Assembly (NCBI GenBank): GCA_020852815.1
Contig: JADZAN010000001.1
Location: forward strand, 171,077 to 235,076
Reading direction: 5' to 3'
Source of the DNA: Gemmatimonadaceae bacterium
GTDB lineage: Bacteria > Gemmatimonadota > Gemmatimonadetes > Gemmatimonadales > Gemmatimonadaceae
Length of the DNA stretch: 64,000 nucleotides
Shown here: positions 26,224-36,191 of the stretch, piece after piece
How the letters are laid out: the number at the start of each line of letters is the position of its first letter
Position numbering within the stretch: position 1 is the stretch's first letter
Notes under the pieces: generated by a model
Told to the model about the DNA's origin: nothing
Seen by the model: the letters and a program-made list of their open reading frames with translations, nothing else
The model's database searches: none
Made by a program: the position numbers and the translations under genes

Positions 26224-27639
26224 TTACTCGTTCGCCGTGAGGGCGTTCTCGGGGGCCTCGCTCTCGACGCGGATGCGTGTGAGGGCGCGACCCAGGTGCG
26301 TGTGGACGCGCCACCCCAGGGCGCAGGCGGCGACCACGAGGGCAGCCACCAACCCCCACCACATCCCCGCGGCACCCCACTGAGCGCCGAAGCAGAGCCA
26401 TGCGCCCAGCGGAAGCCCCACGACCGCGTACGCCAGGACGTTGAGCAGCATCGGGACGCGCGTGTCCCCTGCCCCGCGCAGGATGCCGCTGGAAACGCCC
26501 TGCACCCCGTCGAAGAGCTGAAAGATCCCGGCGATGGGGATGAGCGTCGCCGCGACGCCGATGACAGCGGCGTCGGTGGTGAAGGCGCGCGCCAGCGGGA
26601 AGGGAAAGGTGACGAGAATGACCGCGGCGCAGGCCATGAAGCCGACGCCGCACGCCAAGGCCGCGCTGGCCTCACGTCGCGCCCCGTCCATGTCGCCGCG
26701 CCCGATGGCGCGCCCCACGAGGACGGCGGCGGCAGCGTTGATGCCTAACGGGACCATATAAGTGAGGGCCGCCAGGTTGATGGTGATCTCGTGCCCCGCG
26801 AGCGGCACCGTTCCCAGCATCCCGATGAGGGCGAGCGCGCCGCCAAAGGCGACCACCTCGAAGAACTGATGAACGCCGATGGGAAGCCCGACGCGCAGCA
26901 TGCGAGCGATGGGAACCCACCGGCGCGACTCCACGCGCCACGGGCGCACCGCGTGCCGTAACGAGGGCCACCCCAGCACGACGAGCGTCGCGGTCATCAC
27001 GAAGCGACCGATGGTGGTCGAGATCGCCGACCCTTCGGCGCCTAACGGGGGAACACCCAGGTGCCCGAAGATGAAGATCCAGTTGAGCACCACGTTCACG
27101 ACGTTGCCGACGATCACCGCCACGACCACGGGACGCGTGACGTGATGCGCCTGGAGGCTCTGTCGAATGGCGACGAAGATGAAGTACGGAAAGGTGGAGA
27201 CGACCTGGAGGCGCACCCAGCGCGCCGCCAGCGGGATGACCTCTGGCGGCTGGCGCAGCACGCGCAGGAGCCACTCCGTGGGGAGGAGGCACAGGGAAGC
27301 GAAGACGGCGACGCCGAGCGCAAGCAGGAGCCCGCGCTGCACGCCTAACGCCACCTCACTGTTGGCGCCGGCGCCCACCGCCTGCGAGACGACGGGATCG
27401 ATCGCCATGATCACGCCGGCGCCGAACAGGGCCACGGTGATCCACCAGAAGTTGCCCAGGGCCACGGCGGCGAGGTCGACGGCCGAGACGCGCCCCACCA
27501 TCGCCGCATCGACCGTCCCCATGAAGTTGAGCCCGACCTGCACGAAGACGATCGGCAGCGCGAGGCGCGCCACATCGCGGAGCTCGCGACGCGTGGGAAT
27601 GCGCAACGCCCCCCCACGCACGCCAATGTCCGCCGTCAC
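26224..27639 (-). CDS. MATE-family multidrug/cation antiporter
   Basis: This is an inner-membrane efflux protein with about 12 membrane segments, 471 residues from the chosen GTG. The two MatE halves are visible: the N-terminal LALPIVFVQVGLNFMGTVDAAMVGR and a second half beginning near RVGLPIGVHQFFEVVAFG. The substrate cannot be told from sequence. The frame is open further upstream, through a GGGAGAC repeat module, so the start is uncertain; the TTG shortly before the first membrane segment is an alternative. It lies downstream of guaA on the same strand. Confidence 0.9.
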   Translation of the reverse strand: MTADIGVRGGALRIPTRRELRDVARLALPIVFVQVGLNFMGTVDAAMVGRVSAVDLAAVALGNFWWITVALFGAGVIMAIDPVVSQAVGAGANSEVALGVQRGLLLALGVAVFASLCLLPTEWLLRVLRQPPEVIPLAARWVRLQVVSTFPYFIFVAIRQSLQAHHVTRPVVVAVIVGNVVNVVLNWIFIFGHLGVPPLGAEGSAISTTIGRFVMTATLVVLGWPSLRHAVRPWRVESRRWVPIARMLRVGLPIGVHQFFEVVAFGGALALIGMLGTVPLAGHEITINLAALTYMVPLGINAAAAVLVGRAIGRGDMDGARREASAALACGVGFMACAAVILVTFPFPLARAFTTDAAVIGVAATLIPIAGIFQLFDGVQGVSSGILRGAGDTRVPMLLNVLAYAVVGLPLGAWLCFGAQWGAAGMWWGLVAALVVAACALGWRVHTHLGRALTRIRVESEAPENALTANE

Positions 27640-27690
27640 GTGCAATCGCACAGCGGCGCGACGCGTCGCCGCACCGCACGAGACGCAGCA

Positions 27691-27750
27691 GGGCGCCGTT
27701 CCGGCGCCCCGCGACACTCCCATCTCCCGTCCCCCGTCTCCCGTCCCGCC
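27691..27750. repeat. GGCGCC palindrome plus GTCTCCC repeat, copy 2
   Basis: A 7-bp palindrome (GGGCGCC, 5-base loop, GGCGCCC) is followed by CGACACTCCC and then CCCGTC/CCCCCGT units to 27750. The same order, a GGCGCC palindrome then GACACTCCC then the units, occurs at 56811-56860, so this is a composite repeat. Confidence 0.65.
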
Positions 27751-27751
27751 C

Positions 27752-29311
27752 CTACTCCCATTCGATCGTCGCCGGTGGCTTCGAGCTCACGTCGTACACC
27801 ACGCGATTGACCCCCTTCACCTCGTTGATGATGCGAGACGAGATGCGCGCCAACACATCGTACGGGAACGGATACCAGTCGGCGGTCATCCCGTCGGTGC
27901 TGGTGACGGCGCGCAGCGCGACCACGTTCTCGTACGTGCGATAGTCCCCCATCACGCCCACGGAGCGCACGGGAAGGAGGACGGCGAACGCCTGCCAGAT
28001 GTCGTTGTACAATCCGGCGGCGCGAATCTCCTCGAGATAGACGGCATCGGCCTTCTGCAGCACGGTGACCTTCTCCGCACTCACATCGCCGAGGATCCTG
28101 ATGGCCAGTCCGGGCCCCGGGAACGGGTGACGCCCGACCATCTCCTCGGGGAGCCCGAGCTCGCGCCCCACGTTGCGCACCTCGTCCTTGAAGAGTTCGC
28201 GCAGCGGCTCGATGAGCTTGAACTTCATGTCGGGCTTGAGCCCGCCGACATTGTGATGCGTCTTGATGGTGGCGCTGGGGCCGCCCTTGGCGCTCACGCT
28301 CTCGATCACGTCGGGGTACAGCGTTCCCTGCACGAGGAATTCGGCGTCCTTCCCCGCCTCGGCGGCGGCGTCCTCGAAGACGTCGATGAACGTGTGGCCG
28401 ATGATCTTCCGTTTCTTCTCCGGCTCTCCCTCATTAGCCAGCGCGGAGAGGAAGCGTTCCTCGGCGCGGACGGTGACGAGCTTGATCCCGAGGTGGGCGC
28501 GAAACGTCCGCTCCACCTGCTCGCGCTCGTGCAGGCGCAGAAGCCCGGTATCGACGAAGATGCAGGTGAGCTGGTCGCCGATGGCCTTGTGCACGAGCGC
28601 CGCCGCCACTGAGGAATCCACGCCTCCCGAGAGGCCGCAGATGACGTGCTTGTCGCCGACCAGCTCGCGAATCCTGGCGACTTCGTCCTCGATGAAGTGC
28701 CCGGGGGTCCACCCCGGTTCGCACTTGCAGATCTCGAAGAGGAAGTTGGCGATGATGTCCGGTCCACGCACGGTGTGATGCACTTCTGCGTGGAACTGAA
28801 TGGCATGGATCGGCTTTGACTCGTGGCGCATGGCCACGACGGGGTTGTCGGCGCTGGCGGCGGTCAGGACGTAACCCGGGGGGACGACGTCGACGTGGTC
28901 GCCGTGCGACATCCAGACCTGCGACCGTTCGTCCGGGTCGAAGCCGGCGAACATCCCGGCATTCTCCTTCACGGCGATCTCGGCGCGCCCGTACTCGCGC
29001 CGGCCGCCGCCCGTGACTACCCCGCCAGCCGCAACGGCAATCCATTGCATGCCGTAGCACACGCCGAGCACTGGCGCGACGTCGAGGATGGCGGGATCGA
29101 ATGTCGGCGCGCCGTCATCGCTCACCGACGACGGGCCGCCGGAGAGGATGATCCCCGTGGGGGCCCACTCGCGGATCCACTCCAGCGAACGGGTGGGTGG
29201 ATGGATCTCGGAGAAGACACGCGCTTCGCGCACGCGGCGCGCGATGAGCTGCGTGAACTGCGACCCGCAGTCGAGGATGAGGATGCGGCTTCCGGTATGC
29301 GGCAGGCTCAC
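27752..29311 (-). CDS. guaA: GMP synthase (glutamine-hydrolysing)
   Basis: GuaA aminates XMP to GMP. The 519-residue protein has a class I glutaminase domain (catalytic Cys in GVCYGMQ, His/Glu in IQFHAEVHH) and an ATP-pyrophosphatase domain with the GLSGGVDSS loop. The C-terminal dimerisation domain ends in PPATIEWE, the universal family ending. The GTG at 29311 overlaps the stop of the upstream phosphodiesterase gene (GTGA). The open frame beyond it belongs to that gene's shadow. Confidence 0.97.
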   Translation of the reverse strand: MSLPHTGSRILILDCGSQFTQLIARRVREARVFSEIHPPTRSLEWIREWAPTGIILSGGPSSVSDDGAPTFDPAILDVAPVLGVCYGMQWIAVAAGGVVTGGGRREYGRAEIAVKENAGMFAGFDPDERSQVWMSHGDHVDVVPPGYVLTAASADNPVVAMRHESKPIHAIQFHAEVHHTVRGPDIIANFLFEICKCEPGWTPGHFIEDEVARIRELVGDKHVICGLSGGVDSSVAAALVHKAIGDQLTCIFVDTGLLRLHEREQVERTFRAHLGIKLVTVRAEERFLSALANEGEPEKKRKIIGHTFIDVFEDAAAEAGKDAEFLVQGTLYPDVIESVSAKGGPSATIKTHHNVGGLKPDMKFKLIEPLRELFKDEVRNVGRELGLPEEMVGRHPFPGPGLAIRILGDVSAEKVTVLQKADAVYLEEIRAAGLYNDIWQAFAVLLPVRSVGVMGDYRTYENVVALRAVTSTDGMTADWYPFPYDVLARISSRIINEVKGVNRVVYDVSSKPPATIEWE

Positions 29312-29832
29312 GCGTCGTTCGAGGCCTCGAATGTGTGAACGTCCTTGAGCTTGAAGAAGTGTACTTCCTTGGTCGCGGTATCGAGGATCGCGCCACCAGG
29401 CTCGCCGTGCAGCCAGCCGCAACCCTCGCCCGGGTTCACGATCAGCGTCTCGCCCCTGATCATCATCTCCTCCCGATGCGTGAAGCCGTGCACGACCACG
29501 CCATGCGACTCGACCGACCGGGGCGATGCATCGGCCAGGTCGTGCACGAGGAGGATGCGCTGACCTCCCATCTCGAATGAATGCGGCGACTCGAACAGCT
29601 CGAGCCCCATTCCCTGTTGCGCGAAGGCGCGAATCCCCTCATGGTCGCCATCGTTGCGCCCAAAGACGCCGACCATCGGCATGTTGAGCTCGATGAAGGG
29701 CCTGAGCGAGAAGGGGGCGCAGAAGTCGCCGGCGTGCAGGACGATCCCCACACCGCGCTTCTGCATGTACTCCAGCAACGACCGGATCGCTGGCAGGCGA
29801 TCGTGGGTGTCGGAGAGAAGCCCGACCAGCAT
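29308..29832 (-). CDS. YfcE/MJ0936-family metallophosphodiesterase
   Basis: This 174-residue calcineurin-like phosphoesterase has the five metal motifs: SDTHD near the N-terminus, HAGDF, GRNDGD, LVHDLAD and [10 protein letters not shown], with NPGE after them. Relatives cleave phosphodiester model substrates; the natural substrate is unknown. Its start abuts the lysA stop and its end overlaps guaA, so it sits in the lysA-guaA transcript. Confidence 0.9.
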   Translation of the reverse strand: MLVGLLSDTHDRLPAIRSLLEYMQKRGVGIVLHAGDFCAPFSLRPFIELNMPMVGVFGRNDGDHEGIRAFAQQGMGLELFESPHSFEMGGQRILLVHDLADASPRSVESHGVVVHGFTHREEMMIRGETLIVNPGEGCGWLHGEPGGAILDTATKEVHFFKLKDVHTFEASNDA

Positions 29833-31097
29833 CAGCAGGTCCTCCAGGATGGGGAAGCCGACTCACGCCGCACGAGGTCGTCGTACGTCTCGCGCACCGT
29901 GATGACGGCCCAGCGATCGCCGTCGACGAGCACCTCGACCGCGCGCGGGCGCGCGTTGTAGTTCGAGGACATGCTGATGCCGTATGCACCAGCGGTGAAC
30001 AGGCAGAGGAGCGCCCCGGGTTCCACCGACTCCAGGTCGCGATCGAGGGCGAGGAAGTCGCCGCTCTCGCAGATGGGGCCCACGACGTCGAAGCGCCCGC
30101 GCGTGGATGCGTGCTGCACCGCCTCGAGGCGATGATACGCGTCGTAGTGCGAGGGGCGCAGCAGGTCGTTCATCCCGGTATCGGTGATGAGGATGTCGCG
30201 GCCGCCGCTCCGCTTGCGATACAGCACGCGCGCGAGGAGCACCCCCGCCTCGGCCACGAGGAAGCGCCCCGGCTCGACGATCAGCTCGAGGCCCAAACGC
30301 TGGACAGCGGGGAGCACGATCGACGTGTACGCCGCGAGATCTGCCGGGTCCTCACCATCGTAGGGGACGAACAGCCCGCCGCCGATGTCGACATGCTCGA
30401 GCGTCGTGACCCCCTCGGCGCGCAACGCACCAATCAGCGCCTCCAGCCGCTCGATGCCATGGCGATAGGCGCCGAGGTCGGTGAGCTGCGAACCGATGTG
30501 CATCCCGATGGCGACCAGACGCACGTTGCCGAGCGTGGCCGCCACGCGCGCCACCGCGTGCGCCTCGTCGAAGGGGACGCCGAACTTGTCGCCCTTTTGC
30601 CCGGTCTTGATGTACGCGTGGAAGGTCTCGACGGTGATCTCGGGATTGACGCGGATCCCGACGCGCACTATGGCCGATTGCTCGCTGGCCAGCGCGTCGA
30701 GCAGGCGCAACTCCGCCTCCGACTCGATGGAGATCACGTGCACGCCGGCAGCGATCGCCTCGCGCAGCTCGCGCGGCGACTTCCCCACCCCGCCGAAAAT
30801 GATGTCGCCCGGAGGAAACCCGGCCGCGCGAGCGCGAAAGAGCTCGCCCCCCGACACGACGTCGATGCGTGCCCCAACCGACCGCAGCAGCTGGAGCAAA
30901 CCGAGCGAGGCGTTGGCCTTGCAGGCATAGTGGATCCGGTGCGGCACGGGCGACAGCGCCCGCGCCAGCCGCGCGAACTGCCGTCGAATCGACGACGCGC
31001 TGTACACGTACGCCGGCGTCCCCACCGACTCGGCGAGCCGGTCGAGGGGGACACCTTCGCAGTGCAGCGTGCCGTCGACGCGGGCGAACGACGCCAT
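29832..31097 (-). CDS. lysA: Diaminopimelate decarboxylase
   Basis: LysA decarboxylates meso-diaminopimelate to lysine with PLP. The 421-residue protein has Lys60 in YACKANAS as the PLP anchor, MHIGSQ, the HVDIGGGL segment that binds the cofactor phosphate, and Cys in PICESGDFLA supplying the active site across the dimer. The ATG at 31097 overlaps the proS stop (TGATG). Fold-III decarboxylases with this CESGD motif are LysA rather than alanine racemase. Confidence 0.96.
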   Translation of the reverse strand: MASFARVDGTLHCEGVPLDRLAESVGTPAYVYSASSIRRQFARLARALSPVPHRIHYACKANASLGLLQLLRSVGARIDVVSGGELFRARAAGFPPGDIIFGGVGKSPRELREAIAAGVHVISIESEAELRLLDALASEQSAIVRVGIRVNPEITVETFHAYIKTGQKGDKFGVPFDEAHAVARVAATLGNVRLVAIGMHIGSQLTDLGAYRHGIERLEALIGALRAEGVTTLEHVDIGGGLFVPYDGEDPADLAAYTSIVLPAVQRLGLELIVEPGRFLVAEAGVLLARVLYRKRSGGRDILITDTGMNDLLRPSHYDAYHRLEAVQHASTRGRFDVVGPICESGDFLALDRDLESVEPGALLCLFTAGAYGISMSSNYNARPRAVEVLVDGDRWAVITVRETYDDLVRRESASPSWRTC

Positions 31098-32563
31098 CAG
31101 TAGGCCTTGGCCCAAATGACGGTGTGCCGGGCGGGCTCGCCCGTCACCATGCAGCGGGCCGCGGCGCCGTGCGTGAGGAACTCGGGCTCGGGAATGCAGC
31201 GGATCGTCGCCTTGGTCTCTTCCTTCACGCGCGCCTCGATGGCGGGATCGCCATTCCACCCGGCGTACACGAAGGCACCGTCACCCTCCATCAGCTCCCG
31301 GAAGCGATCGTAGGAGATTGGCTCGCGCACGCTGTTGGCCTCGCGACGCTCGCGCGCCGCGTGCAGCATGTCGCCCTGCATGGTCGTGAGGAGCGAGGCA
31401 ACGGTCTCGGGGAGTCCGGTGAGCGAGAGCGACGCCTTGGCGCGCGTGTCGCGTCGCGCCGACATGCACGCACCGTTGGCCAGGTCGCGTGGGCCGATCT
31501 CCAGCCGCAACGGGACCCCTTGCAGCTCCCATTCGTAGTACTTGGCGCCGGGCTTCATCCCCTCGCGCGCGTCGACGTGCACGCGGATGCGATCGTCGCC
31601 GCGAGCGCCCCATGTGGTGAGGTCCTGCTTCACCTGGTACGCCGCCTCGAGCAGTCGCGCGCGCTCCTCGTCGCTCTTCCAGATCGGGACGATGACGACC
31701 TCGATGGGGGCCAGGCGGGGCGGGATGCGGAGCCCGTTGTCGTCGCCGTGCGTCATCACCAGGCCGCCGATCATGCGGGTCGAGACACCCCAGCTCGTGT
31801 TCCAGGCGTACTCGATCGCGCCCGACTCACCCTGGAACTTGAGCTCGAAGGCCTTGGCAAAGTTCTGCCCCAGGTTGTGCGACGTCCCCGCCTGCAGCGC
31901 CTTGTTGTCCTGCATCATCGCCTCGCACGAGTACGTGCGCAGCGCACCGGCAAAGCGCTCGCTGTCCGTCTTTAGCCCGGTGACGACCGGCATGGCCATC
32001 CAGTCTTCCATGAACTTCCGGTACACGCCCAGGATGAGGCGTGTCTCCGTCTCGGCCTCGTCGTGCGTGGCGTGCGCCGTATGCCCTTCCTGCCAGAGGA
32101 ACTCCAGCGTGCGCAGGAAGAGGCGCGTGCGCATTTCCCAACGGACCACATTGGCCCACTGGTTGATGAGGATGGGGAGGTCGCGATACGACTGCACCCA
32201 CTTGGCGTACATCGAGTAGATGATCGTCTCCGACGTGGGGCGGACGACGAGCGGCTCCTCGAGCTGCTTGCCGCCACCGTGCGTGACGACCGCCGCCTCG
32301 GGCGCGAAGCCCTCGACGTGCTCGGCTTCCTTGTGCAGGAAGCTCTCGGGGATGAAGAGCGGGAAGTACGCGTTGCGGTGCCCGGTGGCCTTGAACATGT
32401 CGTCCAGGGCGCGCTGCATGCGTTCCCAGATGCCGTAGCCGTTGGGGCGAATGACCATGCAGCCGCGCACGGGCGAGTAGTCGGCCAGCTCGGCGCGGAG
32501 CACGGTCTCGTTGTACCACGCGCTGAAGTCCTCGGCGCGGGGGGTGATCTTCTTGTCAGACAT
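31097..32563 (-). CDS. proS: Prolyl-tRNA synthetase, archaeal/eukaryote-like type
   Basis: This class II synthetase charges tRNA-Pro. At 488 residues it lacks the large editing insertion of the E. coli type. It ends in the WAKAY motif of the archaeal/eukaryote-like ProS. PTSETIIY and the R.RLFLRTLEFLWQEGHTAH segment (motif 2) are conserved. It starts at ATG 32563 with a GGGAGAC-type repeat directly in front, so no standard ribosome-binding site is visible. hisS is the next gene upstream. Confidence 0.96.
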   Translation of the reverse strand: MSDKKITPRAEDFSAWYNETVLRAELADYSPVRGCMVIRPNGYGIWERMQRALDDMFKATGHRNAYFPLFIPESFLHKEAEHVEGFAPEAAVVTHGGGKQLEEPLVVRPTSETIIYSMYAKWVQSYRDLPILINQWANVVRWEMRTRLFLRTLEFLWQEGHTAHATHDEAETETRLILGVYRKFMEDWMAMPVVTGLKTDSERFAGALRTYSCEAMMQDNKALQAGTSHNLGQNFAKAFELKFQGESGAIEYAWNTSWGVSTRMIGGLVMTHGDDNGLRIPPRLAPIEVVIVPIWKSDEERARLLEAAYQVKQDLTTWGARGDDRIRVHVDAREGMKPGAKYYEWELQGVPLRLEIGPRDLANGACMSARRDTRAKASLSLTGLPETVASLLTTMQGDMLHAARERREANSVREPISYDRFRELMEGDGAFVYAGWNGDPAIEARVKEETKATIRCIPEPEFLTHGAAARCMVTGEPARHTVIWAKAY

Positions 32564-32567
32564 AACT

Positions 32568-32600
32568 GGGACGGGAGACGGGGGACGGGAGACGGGAGAG
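32568..32600. repeat. Intergenic GGGAGAC repeat, copy 3
   Basis: GGGACGGGAGACGGGGGACG-type units run from 32568 to 32600 on the plus strand, 4 bases upstream of the proS start codon. In the transcript they read as pyrimidines (CCCGTCT). Confidence 0.7.
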
Positions 32601-32644
32601 AGAATCTCGCCCGATTCGAGAGTTGCGTGCGGTCTCTCGTCTCG

Positions 32645-33958
32645 TCACGGTCGGTCGTTGGCGCCGGTGGAACGGGTGCGGGCGTGGTCGAGGAGCCAGG
32701 CGACCGGGCGCACGACCTGCTCGCCGCTCGCGAGGTCCTTGAACTCCACTTCCTGCGCATCGCGATAGCGGTCACCCACGATGACCACCGCGCGGGCGCC
32801 GGCGTTGTTGGCGGCCTTGAATTGCCTGCCTAACGCCTGATCCTTGAGGGGCGATTCGACACTCGCGCCAGCGCCGCGCAACCTGGCGGCCAGCCCGGCG
32901 ACCGCAAGGCGGTGCGTCGCGTCCACCGGGGCCACCCAGTAATCGATGGCGGGCAACCCCGAGGGCATCTTCCCGCGCGCCTTGAGCAACTCGCCGAGCA
33001 CCACGTCGCCCATGCCGAAGCCTAACGCCGGCATGTCCACGCCGCCCAGCGCCTGCAGGAGGTTGTCGTAGCGCCCCCCGCCGCACACGGCGCGAAATTC
33101 CCCCTTGGCGTCAAACAGTTCGAAGACAATCCCGGTGTAGTATGCAAGGCCGCGAACGATCGTCAGGTCGAGCTTGAGGTACTCGAGCACGCCGTGCGCC
33201 TCGAGCAGCGCGCGGTACGCATCGAAGCGCTCCAGCGCCGCCGTCACGTCGCCGTCGCCGGAGAACTCGTGGCGCAGCGCCTCGAAGTCCGACGCCTTCA
33301 CGACGTCGAGCAGTCGCGCGGCCGACGCCGCCGTGACGCCGGCGTCGGTCATCTTCTTCACCAGCGCCTCGACCGGCTCGCGCTCGATCTTGTCGACAGC
33401 TGCAAACACGGCGCCGGTGGCGGCGTCCGGAACGCCAAGGCCGCGGACGAGCGCCGTCAGGAGTCGGCGGTCGGAGACGCGCGCCACCACATCCACCGGC
33501 CCCAATCCGCACGCACGCATGTTCTCGCAGGCCACCGCCAGCAGCTCCGCATCGGCGGCAACGTCCGACTCGCCGAAGATGTCCACGTTGAGCTGGAAAT
33601 GTTCGCGCAGCCGCCCCTTCTGCTGCCGCTCGTAGCGGAATAGCTGGGGAATCGAGTACCAGCGCACGGGCTTGCGCAGCGCGTTGGCGCGCGCCGCCAC
33701 CATGCGGGCAACGGTCGGCGTCATCTCGGGGCGCAGCGACACCTGACGCCCCCCCTTGTCCTCGAAGTTGTACAGCTGCCCGACGATCTCGTCCCCGCTC
33801 TTCCTGGTGTAGAGCTCCAGCGGTTCCAGCGGGGGGCCGTCGTACTCGACGAAGCCGAATCGCCGCGCCACGTCGCGCCACCGCTCGAAGAGCCAGGCGC
33901 GTTGTGCGAACTGTTCGGGGTAGAAATCGCGAAAACCTGGAAGTGCTCCGGTCGACAT
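32645..33958 (-). CDS. hisS: Histidyl-tRNA synthetase
   Basis: HisRS charges tRNA-His. The 437-residue class II enzyme begins with GALPGFRDFYPEQ. It has motif 2 (RWYSIPQLFRYERQQKGR), the His-specific LAYYTG segment, and CGGGRYDNLL (motif 3 region), followed by a C-terminal anticodon domain. The ATG at 33958 is 9 bases beyond the folC stop. The arrangement folC-hisS-proS-lysA is compact and co-directional. Confidence 0.96.
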   Translation of the reverse strand: MSTGALPGFRDFYPEQFAQRAWLFERWRDVARRFGFVEYDGPPLEPLELYTRKSGDEIVGQLYNFEDKGGRQVSLRPEMTPTVARMVAARANALRKPVRWYSIPQLFRYERQQKGRLREHFQLNVDIFGESDVAADAELLAVACENMRACGLGPVDVVARVSDRRLLTALVRGLGVPDAATGAVFAAVDKIEREPVEALVKKMTDAGVTAASAARLLDVVKASDFEALRHEFSGDGDVTAALERFDAYRALLEAHGVLEYLKLDLTIVRGLAYYTGIVFELFDAKGEFRAVCGGGRYDNLLQALGGVDMPALGFGMGDVVLGELLKARGKMPSGLPAIDYWVAPVDATHRLAVAGLAARLRGAGASVESPLKDQALGRQFKAANNAGARAVVIVGDRYRDAQEVEFKDLASGEQVVRPVAWLLDHARTRSTGANDRP

Positions 33959-33967
33959 TGGGGAAAG

Positions 33968-35269
33968 CTACCCGGCCAGCGGATCGACCTGCAAGCGAGC
34001 CATCGCATCGCCCACCGTGTGGAACGAGCCGGTGACCAGCACCGTCGCGCCGCGTGAGCGCGCCAGCGCCAACGCGCGATCGAAATCGTGCTCCGCCGTC
34101 GCCGACCACCCGTGCGCCAACGCATAAGCCTCCGCGTCGCCCAGGCACCACGACCGGCTGCGCGGCGCGGTTGGAGCGTCGGTGAGGACAAAGTGCGAGA
34201 CGACGGGGGCGAGCGTCGACATGACCCCGCGCCAATCCTTGTCCTCGAGCACGCACAGGAGCGCGGCCACCGGCGCCGCCGGCGCCACGTGACGCAGCGT
34301 GCTCGCCAGGACGGCGGCACCATCGGGGTTATGCGCCACGTCGAAGATGTACGGCGGCGCCATGTGAAAGCGCCCGGGGAGTCGCACGCGGTCGAGTGCC
34401 GCAGCCGCTCCTTCCCACCCCCCCCAGTACGGCGCGCCAGCCGCACGAAGCATGAGGAGCGCAAGCGCCGCGTTCGACGCCTGGTGCGCCCCCGCCAGCG
34501 GCGTGTGCAGTCGGCGGCGCCCCCCATCCACCTCGAGGTCGAACGTCGTCCCGGTCGCCCCAACGGTGACGTTGTGCGGCGGCGCGTCGCGCCAGACGCT
34601 CACCGCGCGCGATGCACCATGCTCGCGCGCCAACTGCAGGAGCAGGGCGTCGATGACCGCGTCGGGCTCGCCGCTCGCGGCCACCACGCCGGGCTTGAAG
34701 ATCCCTGCCTTCTCCACGGCAATCGCCTCGCGGGTATCGCCGAGGTATTCGACGTGGTCGATCCCGATCGAGGTCACGCCGGCGACGAGGGGCCTAACGA
34801 CGTTGGTCGAATCGAGACGCCCGCCCAGCCCGGTCTCGATGATGGCGACGTCGACGAGCGACTCCGCGAAGTAGTGGAAGGCCATCGCGGTGGTCGCCTC
34901 GAAGAAGGTCGCCCCGATACGCTCCACCTCGGCGGTGCGCGTCGTGATGAAGTCCACGATGTACGCGGGATCGACAGCAACGCCGTCGATCACGAATCGC
35001 TCGCGGAAGTCGACCAGGTGCGGCGACGTGTACTTGGCGGTGCGCAGCCCGCGCGCGCGCAACAGCGCCTCCAGCGTGGCGCACACGCTCCCCTTCCCGT
35101 TGGTCCCGGCCACGTGGAAGCAAGGAAGGCGCTCCTGCGGATTGCCGAGCGCGGCCAGCAGCGCCCTCGTCCGCTCAAGCCCAAACTTGCTCTTGCCGGT
35201 CGTGCGCGCGAAGAGGTACTGGAGGGCCTCCTGGTAGCGCCCCGACGAGCCGCTCAGGTCGTCGCCCAC
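33968..35269 (-). CDS. folC: Folylpolyglutamate / dihydrofolate synthase
   Basis: FolC adds glutamate to dihydropteroate and folates. The Mur-ligase-like protein (433 residues) has the P-loop GTNGKGSVCA, the folate loop around TSPHLVDFRERF, and FDVAHNPDGA in the C-terminal domain. Whether it performs one or both activities cannot be told. It overlaps the accD end by 16 bases, so accD, folC and hisS are probably co-expressed. Confidence 0.93.
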   Translation of the reverse strand: MGDDLSGSSGRYQEALQYLFARTTGKSKFGLERTRALLAALGNPQERLPCFHVAGTNGKGSVCATLEALLRARGLRTAKYTSPHLVDFRERFVIDGVAVDPAYIVDFITTRTAEVERIGATFFEATTAMAFHYFAESLVDVAIIETGLGGRLDSTNVVRPLVAGVTSIGIDHVEYLGDTREAIAVEKAGIFKPGVVAASGEPDAVIDALLLQLAREHGASRAVSVWRDAPPHNVTVGATGTTFDLEVDGGRRRLHTPLAGAHQASNAALALLMLRAAGAPYWGGWEGAAAALDRVRLPGRFHMAPPYIFDVAHNPDGAAVLASTLRHVAPAAPVAALLCVLEDKDWRGVMSTLAPVVSHFVLTDAPTAPRSRSWCLGDAEAYALAHGWSATAEHDFDRALALARSRGATVLVTGSFHTVGDAMARLQVDPLAG

Positions 35270-36117
35270 GCCGCGGCTGCGGGCTTGCCGCTCATGTGTC
35301 GCAGCAGCCGCCCCACCGTCTGCCTCAGCTCCCTGCGGTGCACCACGATGTCGAGCATCCCGTGATCCAGCAGGAACTCGGCCGTCTGGAACCCCTCGGG
35401 AAGGTCCTGCCCCAGCGTCTGCTTGATGACGCGCGGCCCCGCAAAGCCGATCACCGCTCCCGGTTCGGCAATGATCGCGTCACCGAGCATGGCATAGCTG
35501 GCGCTCACCCCACCCGTGGTGGGGTTCGTGAGGATGGAGACGTAGGGGATGCGGCGCTCCGCCAGTTGCGACAGGACCGCCGACACCTTGGCCATCTGCA
35601 TCAGCGACAGCACCCCTTCCTGCATGCGCGCCCCGCCAGACGCCGAGATGACGATGAGCGGATGCTTGCGCTCGAGCGAGCGCTGCGCGAGTCGCGCAAT
35701 CTTCTCGCCGACCACCGACCCCATCGAGCCGCCCATGAAGGCAAAGTCCATCACGCCAAGGTTGACCGGCATGTCGCCGATCGTCCCGGCCACGGTGAGA
35801 ATCGCGTCGGTGTCGCCGGCGTTGGCCCGCGCCTTCTTGAGGCGCCCCTCATAGTCCGGAAAGCCGAGGGCGTCCAGCGACTTGAGGTCGGTCTCCGTCT
35901 CCTCCCACTTGTCGCCGTCCAGCAGGATCGTGACGTACTCGACGGCGCGGATTCGCCGGTGGTAGTCGCACTGCGGACAGACGTTGAGGTTGCGGGCGAA
36001 CTTGTCGTGGATGTCCGTGTGCCCGCACGCCTCGCACTTCTCCCAGACGTCCGGGGGGATCTCGAGGCGCTCGCGCCTCGGCTGCCGCAGTTTCTTTTCC
36101 TTCCGGAACCAGGCCAT
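35254..36117 (-). CDS. accD: Acetyl-CoA carboxylase carboxyltransferase subunit beta
   Basis: AccD forms, with AccA, the carboxyltransferase that makes malonyl-CoA. The 287-residue protein starts MAWFRKEKK. It has the four-cysteine zinc ribbon (CEACGHTD...CPQC, about residues 28-50), then the crotonase-like core with SASGGARMQEG, TNPTTGGVSASYA and IGFAGPRVI. The ATG at 36117 gives the standard N-terminus; the frame is open into rodA upstream, but that part is shadow. accA is not in the window. This is separate from the acyl-CoA carboxylase genes at 57.9-63.0 kb. Confidence 0.96.
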   Translation of the reverse strand: MAWFRKEKKLRQPRRERLEIPPDVWEKCEACGHTDIHDKFARNLNVCPQCDYHRRIRAVEYVTILLDGDKWEETETDLKSLDALGFPDYEGRLKKARANAGDTDAILTVAGTIGDMPVNLGVMDFAFMGGSMGSVVGEKIARLAQRSLERKHPLIVISASGGARMQEGVLSLMQMAKVSAVLSQLAERRIPYVSILTNPTTGGVSASYAMLGDAIIAEPGAVIGFAGPRVIKQTLGQDLPEGFQTAEFLLDHGMLDIVVHRRELRQTVGRLLRHMSGKPAAAAWATT

Positions 36118-36191
36118 ATGGGGAGAAAGATGGAGGGCGCGTGACCGGGCGGGTAGGGGGACGCCACCCCCCCCAAGCGCCCCACACCTCG

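Noticed and set aside
36156..36171. GGGGG/CCCCC hairpin between rodA and accD as a terminator
   Set aside because: The stem is only 5 bp with no U-run, and the two genes are co-directional; it is too weak to call.
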